Shown one piece after another: positions 1 through 12,342 of a DNA stretch of 64,000 nt (positions are counted from its first letter, which is position 1; each line of letters begins with the position of its first letter). Below the pieces are notes generated by a model. It had not been told where the DNA came from. It did no database searches and saw only the letters and a list, made by a program, of their open reading frames with translations. Source of the DNA: Telopea speciosissima (lineage: Eukaryota > Streptophyta > Magnoliopsida > Proteales > Proteaceae). Both the position numbers and the translations under genes were made by a program. Location: positions 13,017,501 to 13,081,500 of the forward strand of contig NC_057916.1 of the NCBI RefSeq assembly GCF_018873765.1, in the 5' to 3' direction.

Positions 1-300
1 GCTCTTGGTTTTTGGTTCTGATACCATGTTAGCAGAATTGAGAAAACACAATGCTTGGATGATTCAAACATCATCCCAAGCCTTCTATTTATAATAATCA
101 AAAGCTTGAAAGACAAGTTACTTGTAAGACAAGAAATCCTACCCATACCAGAATACCCCCACAGAATTCTGGTTTACATATAATAAAAAAAAATTAAATG
201 AACAAGGTTTAAAAGGACCAGAATACCCTTATTGGAATTCTGGTTATATTTCAACACTTTGTTATTCTGGCTCCAGCGAGGTAAGGATATAGTATAATAA
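1..300 (-). mobile_element. Ty1-copia-type LTR end with primer-binding site (partial)
   Basis: Read on the minus strand, positions 26 down to 14 give TGGTATCAGAACC, which closely matches the initiator-Met tRNA primer-binding site (TGGTATCAGAGC) found just inside plant retrotransposon 5' LTRs. On the plus strand the adjoining sequence starts TGTTAGCAG at 27, as the inner edge of an LTR ending in CTAACA should. The LTR runs rightward and the internal part of the element lies off the left edge. Its outer boundary could not be fixed; it may lie near 290 or continue into the CT-rich block. The family (copia) is inferred from the LTR style only. Confidence 0.45.
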
Positions 301-850
301 TGTTGTTCAGTTCTTCTTCTTCTTGCTTTCCTTTATGTTTTTTCAACTTTTTTTTTCTTCTTCTTCTTGTTCTCTGAGTTTATTCACCGCTGCTCAATCT
401 TCTTCTTTCTCTGTTTTTTGTTTTAACTGTTGTCCGCTGCTGACTCTTCTTCAGTTCTTCTCAGTTTCTATTTTCCTGATACTTCTTCTGTGTAATTTTT
501 TTTAACCGATGTTTCTTCTCTGTAAGTTTTTTACTGATGTTTCTGTTGCTGCTGCTGCTTCTTCTCTGTAATTTTTTTTTACCGATGCTAATGCTTCTGC
601 TTCTCTCTGGGTTTTTTTTTTTTAATTTTTTTATTACGTACCGCTGCTCAGTGCTCACTGCTTTTCAGTGTTTAGCTTTTCTTTTTCTTGATAATCAAAA
701 TAACTCACTGTTTACCAGTCCTTACCGCTGTTCATCTCCTTCTCTGTTTTTTCTTTTTTTTTTTTCTGCTCCCTCCATGAATGTGTTCCCATTACTGAAT
801 GCAAAATGCCAGATGTTTATTAGGTTTATTCTCTATTTAATGAGTTAATC
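300..850. repeat. CT/T-rich low-complexity tract with degenerate tandem units
   Basis: This stretch is dominated by CTTCTT and poly-T. A unit reading roughly TTCTCTGTAATTTTTTTTACCGATG recurs about three times between 487 and 600. The open frames across it are runs of Leu/Phe/Ser or Lys/Arg and are artefacts of composition. It may be the outer part of the neighbouring LTR or an independent repeat. Confidence 0.5.
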
Positions 851-1064
851 ATCCAGGTGATAAGTGATAACTAGGATATTTGTCAACCACTCCATTTTAA
901 TTTTTATTGGTAAGTTGGTATTCACTTATTTGTTTCAATAATTTAATTAATTTATGATGTTTCTGAATTTTGATGTATCATGTATGGTTTGTCTTTTTGA
1001 TGACTTGAGGTGGCTTAATGTTAATTTTAATTATACAAGGTATAATGTAATGCTGTTAGAAAAG

Positions 1065-1175
1065 GGGGGGGGGGGAGGATTTAACACTTGTGCGCCTTGT
1101 CGCCTAAGCGCTTAGGCAGTCCACCCCCAGACCCCCTTGGGTCGCCTTGACAACTATGCCTGCTAGTCTCGCCTG
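1065..1175. repeat. GCCTAAGCGCTTAGGC-bearing repeat fragment
   Basis: After a G homopolymer the sequence carries the palindrome GCCTAAGCGCTTAGGC and ends in TTGACAACTATGCC. The same palindrome followed by GTGACAGCTATG recurs near 45,905-45,970. The TGACAACTATG end also forms the terminus of the hAT-like MITE at 8,728-9,259. This is probably a fragment of a related non-autonomous element; no target-site duplication was found here. Confidence 0.35.
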
Positions 1176-1409
1176 GCCCTGCCGCCTTGCGCCAGCCCCC
1201 AGCGGCTTTCGCCTGGCCCTCCAGTGGCCCTGCCGCATGTGCCTGGTCCCTCCAGTGCCCCCTGCCACTTCCGCCTAGCCCCAGTGTCCCTCTGCTGCCT
1301 TGTCTAGGTTCTCTAGCCCACTGCCCCGCCTTGTCTAGGCCTCCTCAGCTCTTTGCCGCTTTGCCTAGGCTCAGCTGGACTCTCTATTGCCTTCATTTAC
1401 ACGTTGTTG

Positions 1410-2760
1410 TGTACTCTCCCAATTGGACCAACAAAGTTGAATGGGTCTAACTACCTCACTTGGTCCTGAGCTTGTACGCTCACTATTCGGGGTAATGACC
1501 TCTTGGGGTTCTTGACTAGTGATACCCCCAAATCGTCTGACATTGGTGTGCTAATACATAGATGGCTCGCAATGCCCTTGTGATGTCTTTTTTTATTGAA
1601 TTCCATGGAACCTACAATTGATCATAGTTTTGTGTTGTTGAACTCGGCAAAAGAATTGTGGGATGCTGTCTGGAACACATATGCACAGTCAAATAACTAT
1701 GCATAGATCTATGAGCTGCGTCGACAAGTTCGGGAAACTACACAGAAGGAGTTATCACTCCTTGCTTATTACTCTGTCCTTGACAACTTGTGGCAGCAGC
1801 TGGACTTCTACCATCCGGTTTCCATGGTTGACCCTGCAGATGCCGCACATTTCAGACTGAACACGAGGTGGAACGTGTCTTTGACTTCCTTACTGGATTG
1901 AACCTAGAGTATGATCAGATCCGTGTCCAAGTTCTCAATCGAGACAAGTTTCCACCTTACTTGAGGCATACAACCTGGTTCAGCATGAGGAACGCCGTCG
2001 ATCCCTTATTATGCCAACTATGACTCCTGCCCGTTCAGCTCTCACTTCTACTCAGCCTGATGTGATTAAATTGGCTGCTCCTGATAAAGAGCCAGTTAAG
2101 TGTGACTAGTGTGGCCGCCTGCGTCACACTAAGGAAACCTGTTGGAAACTTCATGGTCTTCCCAAGGTAGAGGGTGTGGTGGGAAACAAGGAACCATATG
2201 CTCTCAGGCTCATGTGGCTGATACTAGTGACAGTTCTACAGTGGTCCCTACTCCTTCACCCTTCTCATCAGAACAGTTTGTGGCTCTCCAACGTATGATG
2301 GCTCAGATGGGTACTGCTGCTCCTACGGTATCTTTCACCTCAACTTCTCATCTTGCCTAGTCAGGTATATTACCCTTGCTTCGTCCCTGCCTAGTCCCTC
2401 TTGGCTCTTGGATTTCGGAGCCTGGGGCCACATGGCCAGCTCTTCGGACATGTTTAGTACATATACCCCTGTTCAAGTAAGGACAAGGTCCGAGTTGCTG
2501 ATGGATCCATCTCTGCCATTTTTGGTAAAGGTACTGTTTCCTGTTCTCCTACCTTATCTCTTTAGTTTGTCCTTCATGTCCCTAACCTGTGTGCTAATTT
2601 ACTCTCCATTTACCGTCTTACTGTTGATTTAAACTGCAATGTTCATTTTTTTTCCACTCAGTGTCTTTCAGGATCTGGTGAACCGGGGGGGGAGGGGGAA
2701 CGATTGTATATGGTAGGGTGAGAGATGGACTTTACTACCTGGATCCAGTACTTCCTTCAG
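1410..2760 (+). pseudogene. Decayed Ty1-copia gag and start of protease
   Basis: Across several frames this region encodes a copia gag polyprotein. It begins with KLNGSNYLTWS at about 1434, followed by a stop. It continues with a gag core around 1618-1860 (SAKELWDAV, YELRRQVRETTQ, LWQQLDFYHPVSMVDPADAA). Then comes a CCHC knuckle remnant near 2099-2155, where the first Cys is kept, a TAG stop sits where the second Cys is expected, and RLRHTKETCWK follows. A Ser/Thr-rich linker leads to the protease start (LDFGAWGHMA at about 2409 in place of the usual LDSGASDHM). Frameshifts and stops show it is dead. Integrase, RT and RNase H are absent. Homology is lost after a G-rich run near 2690-2760. Whether it belonged to the element at the left edge is unclear, since the strands differ. 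Confidence 0.8.
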
Positions 2761-5700
2761 CATCATTAATAATGTTTTTCTCCTTTTTCTTTTTCTCCCC
2801 CCTTTTTCTTTGTTATTGTAGTACTCCAGTTTAAGATCCTTGTGAAATATGGAGGAAGTTTGTGTTTCTCAGGGCAGTGCAGTTCTAAAACTGCACTTAA
2901 CTTTTAGATTTATATCATATCGCTCCTAGTGTTTGCACAAATTTCATATTAAAAAAAAAGAGTAGCAAGAAAAGCTCCTGATAACTACCTACTGAGGGTC
3001 TTTTTTTTCCTTGCATGTGGAATGGATTGGAAAAAAAATCCCCTATACCATTGACCTCTATGAAAGATATGTTTTGTTATAAATTCTTAATGAGATGGTT
3101 GAGTTGTGTTTAATGAAGATGGAAGACAATTGGTGGTTTTACCTGTGTGGAGTGGACTGCTGCCAGTTGAAGGTGTTAGATGGACAAAGAGAAGGGGAAA
3201 TATGGATTACAATTGAAGTAAAGTTAATAGGTGGAGTTTAATGGTCGAGGGGCACCAACTTAAATTAGTTGGGACCTGGTATATGGCTTTGTTTAGTGCA
3301 AAAAGTTAACTTAACCCTCTATGAATTGACTAAAAGCCTACAATTGAGCTGAACTTACCATGCACGTGTTTGTGCCTTGTTTCAGGTTATATAGATACCA
3401 ATAAAGTTTAGTATGCTATCTGCAATATTCATTGCCTATACCATTTTACTAGGAAAACTTTGTTCTGAGATGTTCTCTTTGGAAAAAAGGGTAGGAGTAG
3501 TGGCTACTTTCAGAGGAGCTTGCACAAGCAGGTGGGTGGACAGGCAGCCATTTGTGATTCTTTAGATTATGCGATTTTAACCACTGAGGTCTGTGTGGAT
3601 CAGATTGATTGATTATAAACTTGTGTTTTAATGTTGCGACCAACCTGTATTGTAACTGTTATAGGTATGAAACTGCTTAGCCAAACTAGGCAGCTGGTTC
3701 TACATGTCATAACTAGCATTTGCACATTAAATTGGTTAAAAACAAAAAGGTGATGGGTTGGTCTTCGGGCCATACATCCATACCACAAAATTTTAGACTG
3801 AAACAATACCTGCTGAAGGTGAGTTTTGTTGTATGCAAGTAAAATAGTTGATAAATGCATCTTACGAAGTGGAGTTATTTTTGTTTTACTGAAAAGCCTG
3901 TAGCAGGTGGTTGTTGCAGGTACACGTAGGTATGATATGTCTTCAGGCTATTCGTACTTTGAGTTTTGTGTACAATATCTGTTGGTGATTCTAAGTATGC
4001 GTTGTTGGATGGTTGGAAAGGACAGGTTGTTAAAGAAGAATTGGAATCAGAGGAATTCCTTGAATTGTTGAAGTCATTGTAGCTGCTAGGACAAATGGAA
4101 AAGCCTGCAACTACCGGATCAGATTTCCCCCCCCCCCCCCCGCCCCATCTCTTCACCTCACAGCTTATGCACTGCAATTTTGTTTGCCATTTTTGTAAGA
4201 GCTTTACCTAACAAGATTAGCCAGGTAATACATTGCACTTTTTCCGTCATCTTATAATTTAATTCCCAGTTTTTGAATATGGCTAAGAGGTTCCAGTTCC
4301 TCATTTAAAAGTCCTTGGACATTCATTTGTTGACTATAGTTAAGAGTATTTTCCTGTTTCGAGAATGCTTTATCTCTGTTTCATCCAACTGGAAGTTGGA
4401 AGTCCCTTAACTCAATTGTTTTTTTGTTTTCAAGTCTTTTGGGTTTTGCTTTCCTTGAAACCTACTGAAATTGTCAATGTTTTATTCTGGAGCTTGAACC
4501 CTAAATGGCCCAATTTCACAATTCTGTGCTTGTTTTTCCAATTGTAGGGTGTTTCAAGACGTGGTAACTTTACAGAGGATTTCCACCTTTGCTTTGTGTA
4601 TCTTTTAAAGTTTCCTTGTTCTCAAATTGATTTTTCTCTCTTCCTGATTTCCAAGACGTGGTAATTTTACATAGGAATTTCCTCCTTGATCTTTGTTTCT
4701 TTGAAGTTTCCTTATTCTCAAATTGATTTCTCTCTTCCTCATTTCTTCTTGCAGGTAGCTATCGAAGTAGTCTCTGGCGGCTCACCTGGATGTACAGTGA
4801 TATAACAACCCTCATAAATGCAGATAAACCAACTTGTTTTCTCTCTTTAGATGCATAACATCGCCTGGAAACGGAATGTACATTACTTAGATTTAACATT
4901 TTTCTGTTCCATGGATATAACATTGTAGATGACCAATAATGCCATGGTACTGGTGTGACAAATGTAATACATTACCTCCCGAAATTGTAAGAGCTGGTCC
5001 ATTGGCATTATCTTTTTCACAAATCTAATTTGTAAGATTTGCAAAACGTTTTAGAAATCCTGATGTTTTGACTTCCGATGTGCATTATTGTTGTCTTGTG
5101 GGATAATGATCTTGGGTCCAACTTTAACTTTACAGGTTTTGTATGCTGTCGCTGGTTGAGAATGTGGTTGTTAATGCTTAGCGGGCATGTCCATGGGATG
5201 GTCAGAGTTGAGAGTCTTGAGCTCGCTACCCTCCCGACCTTCTGAGGTAAATAGATGAGTACATGTGGGAGCCGAAGACAGCTTGAGCGGACAATACACC
5301 GTTGTAATATGAAGGGAAGGAATTCGTTAGCCAGAATTTTCTTAGTCTTTATGAACATAATAGTGTTGGTATCAACCCCAATCTGATAATATAGAGCCGA
5401 TTTGAAAAGGAGAAACATATACATATGGATTAGTAGTTGTTGTCATCTGTTCAAACCGATTTACAGTGTGGGGGGAGAAAGGGAACAATCCCTTGCTTGG
5501 CTCCTGGTAATGTGTTCATGACCTGCTGCACCTTCCTGAGGTGAACGATATAAAAGATTGATTTCTATGCCAGACCATTATACTCTTGATATTTGTTGGT
5601 GGTGTAGGCTTCTGAGGTCTACTTTGTAGAAGGCTTCTCGTATATAGGACCCTTACATTAAAATATCATTAAGTGATCTTTATAGTAGAACCAAATAATT

Positions 5701-7356
5701 GGAAGGAATTTTGAGGTTCAGGTTTACGGCTCCAATCCACTGCTTCCAGCTTAGAGGGTGCTCAAACCACATGCATTCGGTTAGAAAACTCAGCACCAAT
5801 GTGATGGTTCAACTTGAGAGTCCACTTATCAAATGCATGAAGACAAATATGTCAAAATAAAACCTTTTGGTAAGGAAAAAAAAAAACGTATGCATATGAT
5901 CGCCACCAATTACAAGCAGAAGCAAAATTGAATTGTCAGCAGAGTAAGAATGAAAGAAGATAAGGTATTCACATGCCATGAGTGTCTTTCCCTACTCTGC
6001 TCGTCATACACCAAAAGCTGCCCTTTAATCTCTCTTTCACGACATCTTCTGGTGCGTGATCTTGTGTATCACTTTCAACCTCATCATCAAATGGACGGCA
6101 CAATGATGACAACAATGATAACAGAAGATTTATGAATAGGGAGTTCAGACCTAAACCTAGTAACGAACAGTTGAGTCACCATTGTTTTCTGTTATTCTAA
6201 TTTTTACTGTTAATTTTTGCGCTTCTAATCCCACTTGGGTCTTGGAAAGTTTTTATGTCATTAAGAGCAAATTGTTAACAAATTGCGGTTTCTCTGGTTT
6301 CTCAAACTTTTCATCCCTTCAGAAGGGAGGGGAAAAATGGATCGAAATAACCAACTCGAACATATCAAACTTATGTTATCTCCTCTCACAAAGCATAGTG
6401 ATTGTCGTAGGAGAAAAGACAAGGAACGCTTAGAGGTGAGGTGCTACTACTAACCGTTGTAACTTACGGAAATGAAAGGGTGTAATATCCAAGGGGGATG
6501 GTGCAATCATCGTTTGATTGAAATCTGAAAAGGCAATCAGTCCCTCCACTCGTTCTCCAATCTCCACAATCAAAGAATGTAAATCTTTACATACATTTTA
6601 TATGGACAAAAATATTCCCACCCTAATAATAGAATTCCAACTCTTCACATTCTGAAGAGTCCATCCATTCCCCTCTATGTGCTCTCACATCCGGACGAAA
6701 TTTTCTTGTTACACTTATTTTTTAATTTTCTTATCTTTTTAGAGCGGGAAAATAGAGAGGGGGGAAGATACTAACCAAGAGATTCGAACTGAAAACCTCC
6801 TCGTGAGCATGGGCATGAAGTGCATCACAGTTCACCACTGAATTGTGTGCACACATGCAATGGAGTAAAAGGATTTTCAGTTGGGTGGTGCGCATCCATC
6901 CCCGCCATCAAAATAGCACCTCGGCCAGTGCACCCCGCGCTCCAAAGGAGCCCAATCTTAAAGCCGATGCTGTAACGAAAAAATGCAGTAACGAGATCTC
7001 CATGCAAATGGAGCATCCAACGGTCAACTTGAACATGGCGGTGGAACTCTGTCGTCCCCCTGACCGTACCACCAATCCCAACTATCGTTCAAAATTGTAA
7101 CACAAACCCCAGATACAGCCTAAATCTTCTTTAATCGCCATTATTAACAAACATTGCATAATAACACTTTCTCCATTTTATGCCATAATTACACTCTGCT
7201 CTTTCTCTCTGTCTCTGCGGGATATTGGGACCTCGTTAGTCGGAATATTGAAGGAAAATTTGAAAAAAAAATAAACAAAAAAAAAAGAAGGGTGAGAGCA
7301 AAGAAGTTCTAAAATCAAAATGTCAAACGAAGCAAGGAGCAGTAAAAACCTTGGCC
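2761..7356. other. 4.6-kb region without a recognisable gene
   Basis: No recognisable family was found here. Two short coding-like pieces on the plus strand deserve a note. One is 3964-4082, ending GDSKYALLDGWKGQ...LELLKSL and a stop after an AG. The other is 4755-4805, following a good polypyrimidine-CAG acceptor and encoding VAIEVVSGGSPGCTVI then a stop, which resembles a last exon with a CaaX-like end (CTVI). They could be the tail of a gene lost or lying to the left. A C homopolymer sits at about 4127-4141. The last few hundred bases before 7,357 should contain the promoter and leader of the GT14 gene; a pyrimidine-rich tract is at 7,195-7,220, but no convincing TATA box was seen. Confidence 0.4.
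4550..4742. repeat. Tandem duplication of a ~95-bp unit
   Basis: Two adjacent copies begin with CAAGACGTGGTAA (about 4557 and 4652). Both continue through TTTCCTTGTTCTCAAATTGA-like sequence into TCTCTCTTCCT. They differ by scattered substitutions. The second copy ends directly before the CTTGCAG acceptor-like site at 4,754. Confidence 0.7.
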
Positions 7357-10300
7357 ATGTCGAAGACAGCGCTGAAGCTGCTGTTTTCCCTCCTCTCCGT
7401 CTCCTTGTTCTCTCTCCTTCTCTTTGTACCTCCAACTTCCAGGGCTTCTTCTTCACCTCGCAGTTTCTCCCGCGCCGCCGATATCGAAAATCCATTCCCT
7501 TCTCCGCCTAGGGTTGCCTACTTCATCTCCGGCTCCGAAGGTGACGGACCTCGCATCCTGAGGCTCCTCCACGCCGTCTATCACCCAAGGAATCAGTACC
7601 TCTTGCACCTCGATCGCCGCGCTCCACAGCAGCAGCGAGAGACCCTAGCCGTCTCTGTTCAGTCTGTCCAAGCCTTTGTCGCCGCCGACAACGTAAATGT
7701 TGTCGGTCAGGCGGATTCCGTCTACCATGGGGGCTCCACACCTATTGCTTCTCTGCTACATGGAGCTGCCATCCTGCTCAGGTTTAGCAACCAGTGGGAC
7801 TGGTTCGTCAACCTTGGAGCCTCGGATTACCCCTTAATTCCTCAGGACGGTATAACCATTCGTTTTCTCTAATTATTGAATACTGAACGATATTTAGTTA
7901 ATTGTTTCTTGTTAGTTGACTTAGTTCATATTATTTAATTTGAGCTGCTGAGATCCTCTCCGTTCTATATTATCTAGTTTAGAGTTTAGATACCGGTAAA
8001 TGCTACTGTTTGATGCTATCTCTTGATTATTAAACGTGAATACCTTGCTATATTCCTGCAACCCGGGCTCACAGCCAAAGAAATGGAATCGAAAAGGGTA
8101 TTTTAGAAAATACCAAACCCTAGGAGGGTATTTATGAACCCAAAAGGGTAGTGAAATATTCCATTTCTTTGGCTGCAAGCCCGGGTAGCAGGAACATCCC
8201 TGCAACCTGGGTAGCAGCAAATTTTTTTCTTGGCAGCTTCTCCTTAATGGCTAGCTTTTATGAGTGAGTTCTACCCAAGTCCAACATGTCTCATTTACCA
8301 CATGTGCACGTGGAGGGTGAGATTGTTGGGGAGATTGTTTGGGTTCCAGGCGCAAATAACGATTGGATGTTAGTAGTTTGACGTGAAGACATATAAGGAC
8401 TTGACACTCTCTCCTTAATGTCTAGCTTTAAGGGCGAGTTTTACCGAGTCCAAAGAATATTCATGTGCCATAAATATTTGTTATAAGATTCCGGCTAGGC
8501 AAACGGTTATTATGAGATTGCGACTAAAGGCAATTAGTTGATGGCTATAGCCTATATTCATCATGATTCTGTTTTTAGAAACCTTGATACTTATTAATTG
8601 AAGCACGGTGGGATATACAAGGTTTTGGAGCCTACTCATACTAACTTTGCAAATGCACCCTTTTCACAGACTCTATTTAGAATTTGCCAATTTTAATGTA
8701 GCAAAATTAAACTCCATGGTACATTAGCATAGTTGTCATGGCGTCGCCATGGCGTCCTGGCACTGGAGAGGGCTGCATGGCGACCTACGCCATGGCGACC
8801 CTCTTTGATTTCTTCCTCCTGACTCTCTTTCCCTCTTCGATTTCTTCTTCTTGTCTTCGATTTCTTCTTCCCTCTTCGATTTCTTCTTTCCCTCTTCAAT
8901 TTCTTTCGATTTCTTCTTCGATTTCTTCTTCCTGTCTTCTTTCCCTCTTCGATTTCTTCTTCCTGTCTTCTTTCCCTCTTCGATTTCTTTCGATTTCTTC
9001 TTTCCCTCTTCGATTTCTTCTTCGATTTCTGAATTTTCTTCTTAAAACTTGAGAAACAATAGAGAAAAAATAAAACATGGCTTGAGTATACATCTATTAA
9101 CACATTAAAAATAGAGAAAATAAAAAATAAAACATGGTCGACATGCTCGCCATGGCAACGACATGCTCGCCATGGCAACGCCATGGCGGGCGACATGTCG
9201 ATATATCGACGTGACACCCCTCCACCGACTTGGACCGCCGTGACGCCGTGACAACTATGTACATTAGTGTCTCCTTGTTCCTTATTCCTTGTCCATTCCT
9301 CAACTATGGGTGATGTCTCAATATGTACAGTCATATCCTTCAAAATTTTCCGAGACTGATCCTGACCATTTGATTTTCCGATGCTTGACTGAAAAGATTG
9401 GTCATATTTGTATTGATGATCCATGTAATTGGATCTCTCTATGCTGCCTTCATCAAATGGCAGCTAACCTTTCCTTATGGTCACACCAAAAGAAACTATC
9501 CATTGAAGACCCTTTGAGATGGTCAACCTTTTGTGGAAGGGTGATGAGAATATTTATGGAGTTTCTATGATACATCATATTTATAGAAATTTTCTCATCT
9601 TTTATTTTTACTAAAGATCTCATTTGTCTTTTCAAGATGTGGTATTCATTAACACCGTGCTTGGTACAGATTTTCTTCATGTCTTGTCTTTTGTGCCCAA
9701 GGATTTTAACTTCATTCAGCATACTAGTAACATTGGTTGGAAAGAGTAAGTCCTTTTGTCTACTATTCTTCCTTGGCTTTTTTTTTTTTTTTAAAACCCT
9801 ATTCAGATGTGTCCTTATTAAGATTGAATCACTCTTGTAGGTACCAAAGGATAATTCCGATTGTTGTTGATCCAGGCCTTTATCTTGCATCAAAAGGTGA
9901 AACATTTGTGGGCAATAAAAAGCGTATACTTCCGACAGCATATAGATTTTTCACAGGTAAAATTTTACAACTCTTAAAGAAAATCTATGCAGTACTTATG
10001 ATTTCCTTCTTTTATTAGACTCTCCTTATCTGAAAAGCAATTGTATGTTATATCATGGGAACATATTAATGTAACACATTAAGATTGTTTCCTTGCTGTA
10101 TTTTCACTAAACCAAACAATAACTATGTGGTATTAAGATGCAAGATGATAATATGGAATCGATGATAGATAATGTATTTACTGAACGATCTTAAATTTTA
10201 TTCTTTTTTGAAGGGTTTTCTTTTTTTAGCCAAATGATATTCAACGCCTCTGTTGAAAGCTTTTTCTTTTCAATGTCACTGTCCTTCCAAACCTGAGTCT

Positions 10301-12094
10301 GAATCAAAGTTCCTATTCTATTTGTGAGGGAGGGTGTTGCGAACTTGAATTTAATTATATGAGAATGTGAAGTTTGGTTTCCAATGCTAGGCCTTTGTTT
10401 GATTCCATGGATAATCTTATGTTTTGTGAAGCAATGTACAACCAAAATTTTTAAAGTTTGTTGAACCAGCATCAATCATCAGCTAAATAACTTTATTTGA
10501 ATGCATATCTTCCTCAGTTGCTGAAATGTCCTGTGCTCCTGTCCGAGTCATTTGGCATTTAGCTCCTTGGGTGCCCATTTGATGGATTAGTGATTGTTTT
10601 TGGAAACCAGCACTTTGATCCTGTTGACATATGCACTTGGTTGTGTTGGCAGTTAGATACTAAGAAAAATATTTTTGGGTGATGCTAAGACAAAAGTCAA
10701 GTTCCTCTAGTCTTATGCCGGACTAGGTTAAAGGTGGTGTGGAAAGAGATCATGTGAAGGAATGATTAGGCCAATCCAAACCATCCATCTCATAATTATA
10801 AGGCCATATTTGGATGGTGCCTTGATCACATTAGCTTTCTTTTTCCTGCCATTTGTCCAACTTCTCTCACTGGCAGCATTTCTCCATTACGGCTTGCATT
10901 TTGCCATAAGTTCCTCAGGTGGGAACCATGTAGAGGACTGACATGGTGGAACACATGAAACCCTTTGGGAGTGCCACCTGATCTGCCACAATGCAGAAGC
11001 CCTTTACTGGCAAGGACCTTAAGCCTAATGTGTCTAAATTAGTAACCAGTCCTGCCTTACATCATACATGTCTGCAACTGCATCTTCCTATTCCTGTTGA
11101 TTGATACTATCCCTTTCTTTTCTTTTTTTTTTTTGGGGGGGGGGGGGGGGGTTAGAAATTTACTTGCTATTTTTATGCAAAAACCAGAGCATCTCTGGGG
11201 CACCATACTGCCAAATGGTACAAGTTTATACCAGTGCAGGATGTAACTTGGAAACTCTCCACCCCACTCCCTAACCCCCCCCCCCAAAAAAAAAAAGAGA
11301 GAGAGAGAAAGAGGGAGGGAAACAAAGGGTTCAAACTCAACTTGCACAGCCTTGAACATTGTCAGCAGCATTATGTTGTTGATATCAGGTTTCACCATAT
11401 GGCTGTACTGAAGTTGTACCTATTATTCCTTGCACTGGTAAAGTTGCACACCTGCAGATGGTGACTTGGTTGTACTCAATGGAGTGCTCATTCTTTTCTC
11501 TTATTCAGTTTTTGCCAAGTTCTTCTTCTCTGACCAATTTTTTACTTGACATGTCCAGGCTCTCCATATGTAATCCTGAGTCGGAAGTTAGTTGAGTTTT
11601 CCATCAGGGGATGGGACAATCTTCCAAGGACACTTCTCATGTACTTCTCCAATACAGAATCTTCACATCGAGGCTACTTCCAGACTCTTGCTTGCAACTC
11701 CAGAGAATTTTATAAAACTGTGGTCAATTCTGACTTGCATTTTATTGCCTGGGACAACCCCCCTAGGAAAGAGCCACGGAATCTCTGGATGTCTGATTTG
11801 AACAAAATGTTGGGGAGTGGAGTTCCTTTTGCTGGAAGTTTCCATCCAAACGATCCAGTTTTGGACAGGATTGATTCATTTGTCTTGCACAGGGGACGGG
11901 GAAGGACTGCACCAGGTGGATGGTGTATTGGTAGGCATGAGAGAAGCAGAGATCCTTGCCAGCTCTGGGGCGATGTGAATATACTAAGACCTGGTCCAGC
12001 TGCCAAGAGATTTGAAAAGCTACTGCTGAGGTTGATGGCAAACACAACCTTTTGGTCAAATCTATGTGTCCAAAGATGGAGGATAACTGGATAA
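7357..12094 (+). CDS. GT14-family beta-glucuronosyltransferase, GlcAT14-like
   Basis: Four exons: 7357-7849, 9670-9745, 9841-9956 and 11559-12094. All junctions are GT-AG and in phase, giving 406 aa. The family (CAZy GT14, 'Core-2/I-branching' domain) adds glucuronic acid to beta-galactan side chains of arabinogalactan proteins in the Golgi. A single N-terminal membrane segment (about residues 6-25) fits a type II Golgi protein. The catalytic domain runs from RVAYFISGSEGD (about residue 51) through HLDRRAP, WFVNLGASDYPLIPQDD (across the exon 1/2 junction), NIGWKEYQR, VDPGLY and GWDNLPRT to WDNPP and HPNDPVLDRID. All of these are conserved blocks of plant GlcAT14 proteins. Length is normal for the family. 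The ATG at 7357 is the first in frame, and the signal anchor follows directly. Intron 1 (1.8 kb) and intron 3 (1.6 kb) carry MITEs. Acceptor specificity cannot be read from sequence. Confidence 0.92.
8049..8203 (-). mobile_element. Short foldback MITE, family A, in GT14 intron 1
   Basis: The left arm (about 8051-8090: ATTCCTGCAACCCGGGCTC, then CAGCCAAAGAAATGGAAT) is repeated inverted at about 8158-8202. The roughly 70-bp centre contains AAAATACC and a GGGTATTTATGAACCC block. A diverged relative lies at 17,945-18,105 in the opposite orientation. There is no coding capacity, and the target-site duplication is not obvious. Confidence 0.75.
8728..9259. mobile_element. hAT-type MITE with 8-bp TSD in GT14 intron 1
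   Basis: The element begins CATAGTTGTCATGGCG and ends in the inverted form (CGCCGTGACAACTATG). It is flanked on both sides by the 8-bp direct repeat TACATTAG (8720-8727 and 9260-9267), the target-site duplication size of hAT transposons. The interior is a degenerate tandem array of TTCCCTCTTCGATTTCTTC-like units (about 8810-9035). That array creates long but meaningless Lys/Arg/Glu-rich and Ser/Phe-rich open frames on the two strands. No transposase; non-autonomous. Confidence 0.85.
11105..11325. mobile_element. Foldback element with poly-T/poly-G arms in GT14 intron 3
   Basis: The left arm reads CTTTC, then T-rich, then a long T run and a long G run followed by GTTAG. The right arm near 11,268-11,320 is the inverted counterpart (CTAAC, C run, A run, GAGAGAG...AAAGAGGG). 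The spacer is about 110-130 bp. The paired homopolymers look like terminal inverted repeats of a small MITE. The homopolymer lengths may be affected by sequencing error. Confidence 0.5.
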
Positions 12095-12342
12095 CTACCA
12101 TGAAAGAAGTCAAAATCTGAGTACCAAAATGAATGAAAAGTCTTGGTTGAAATGGTGTAAAATTGTACATTTTTAGCAATTAGATGTAATTTTGGGAAGA
12201 GACTGGATACTACTACTAGTTTCAGGTATAAAAACCAAGAGTTATTTGGGACCTTACTGATGCTATTTGGTACTTCAGCAATACATAATCTATTTGATGG
12301 TTAGTATCATTTTTGGACAGAAAATTTGTATTGTTTGAGGAT

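Noticed and set aside
8693-9424. 243-aa minus-strand open frame rich in Lys/Arg/Glu
   Set aside because: It is the reverse reading of the tandem array inside the hAT MITE plus flanks; there is no domain, and repeats explain it.
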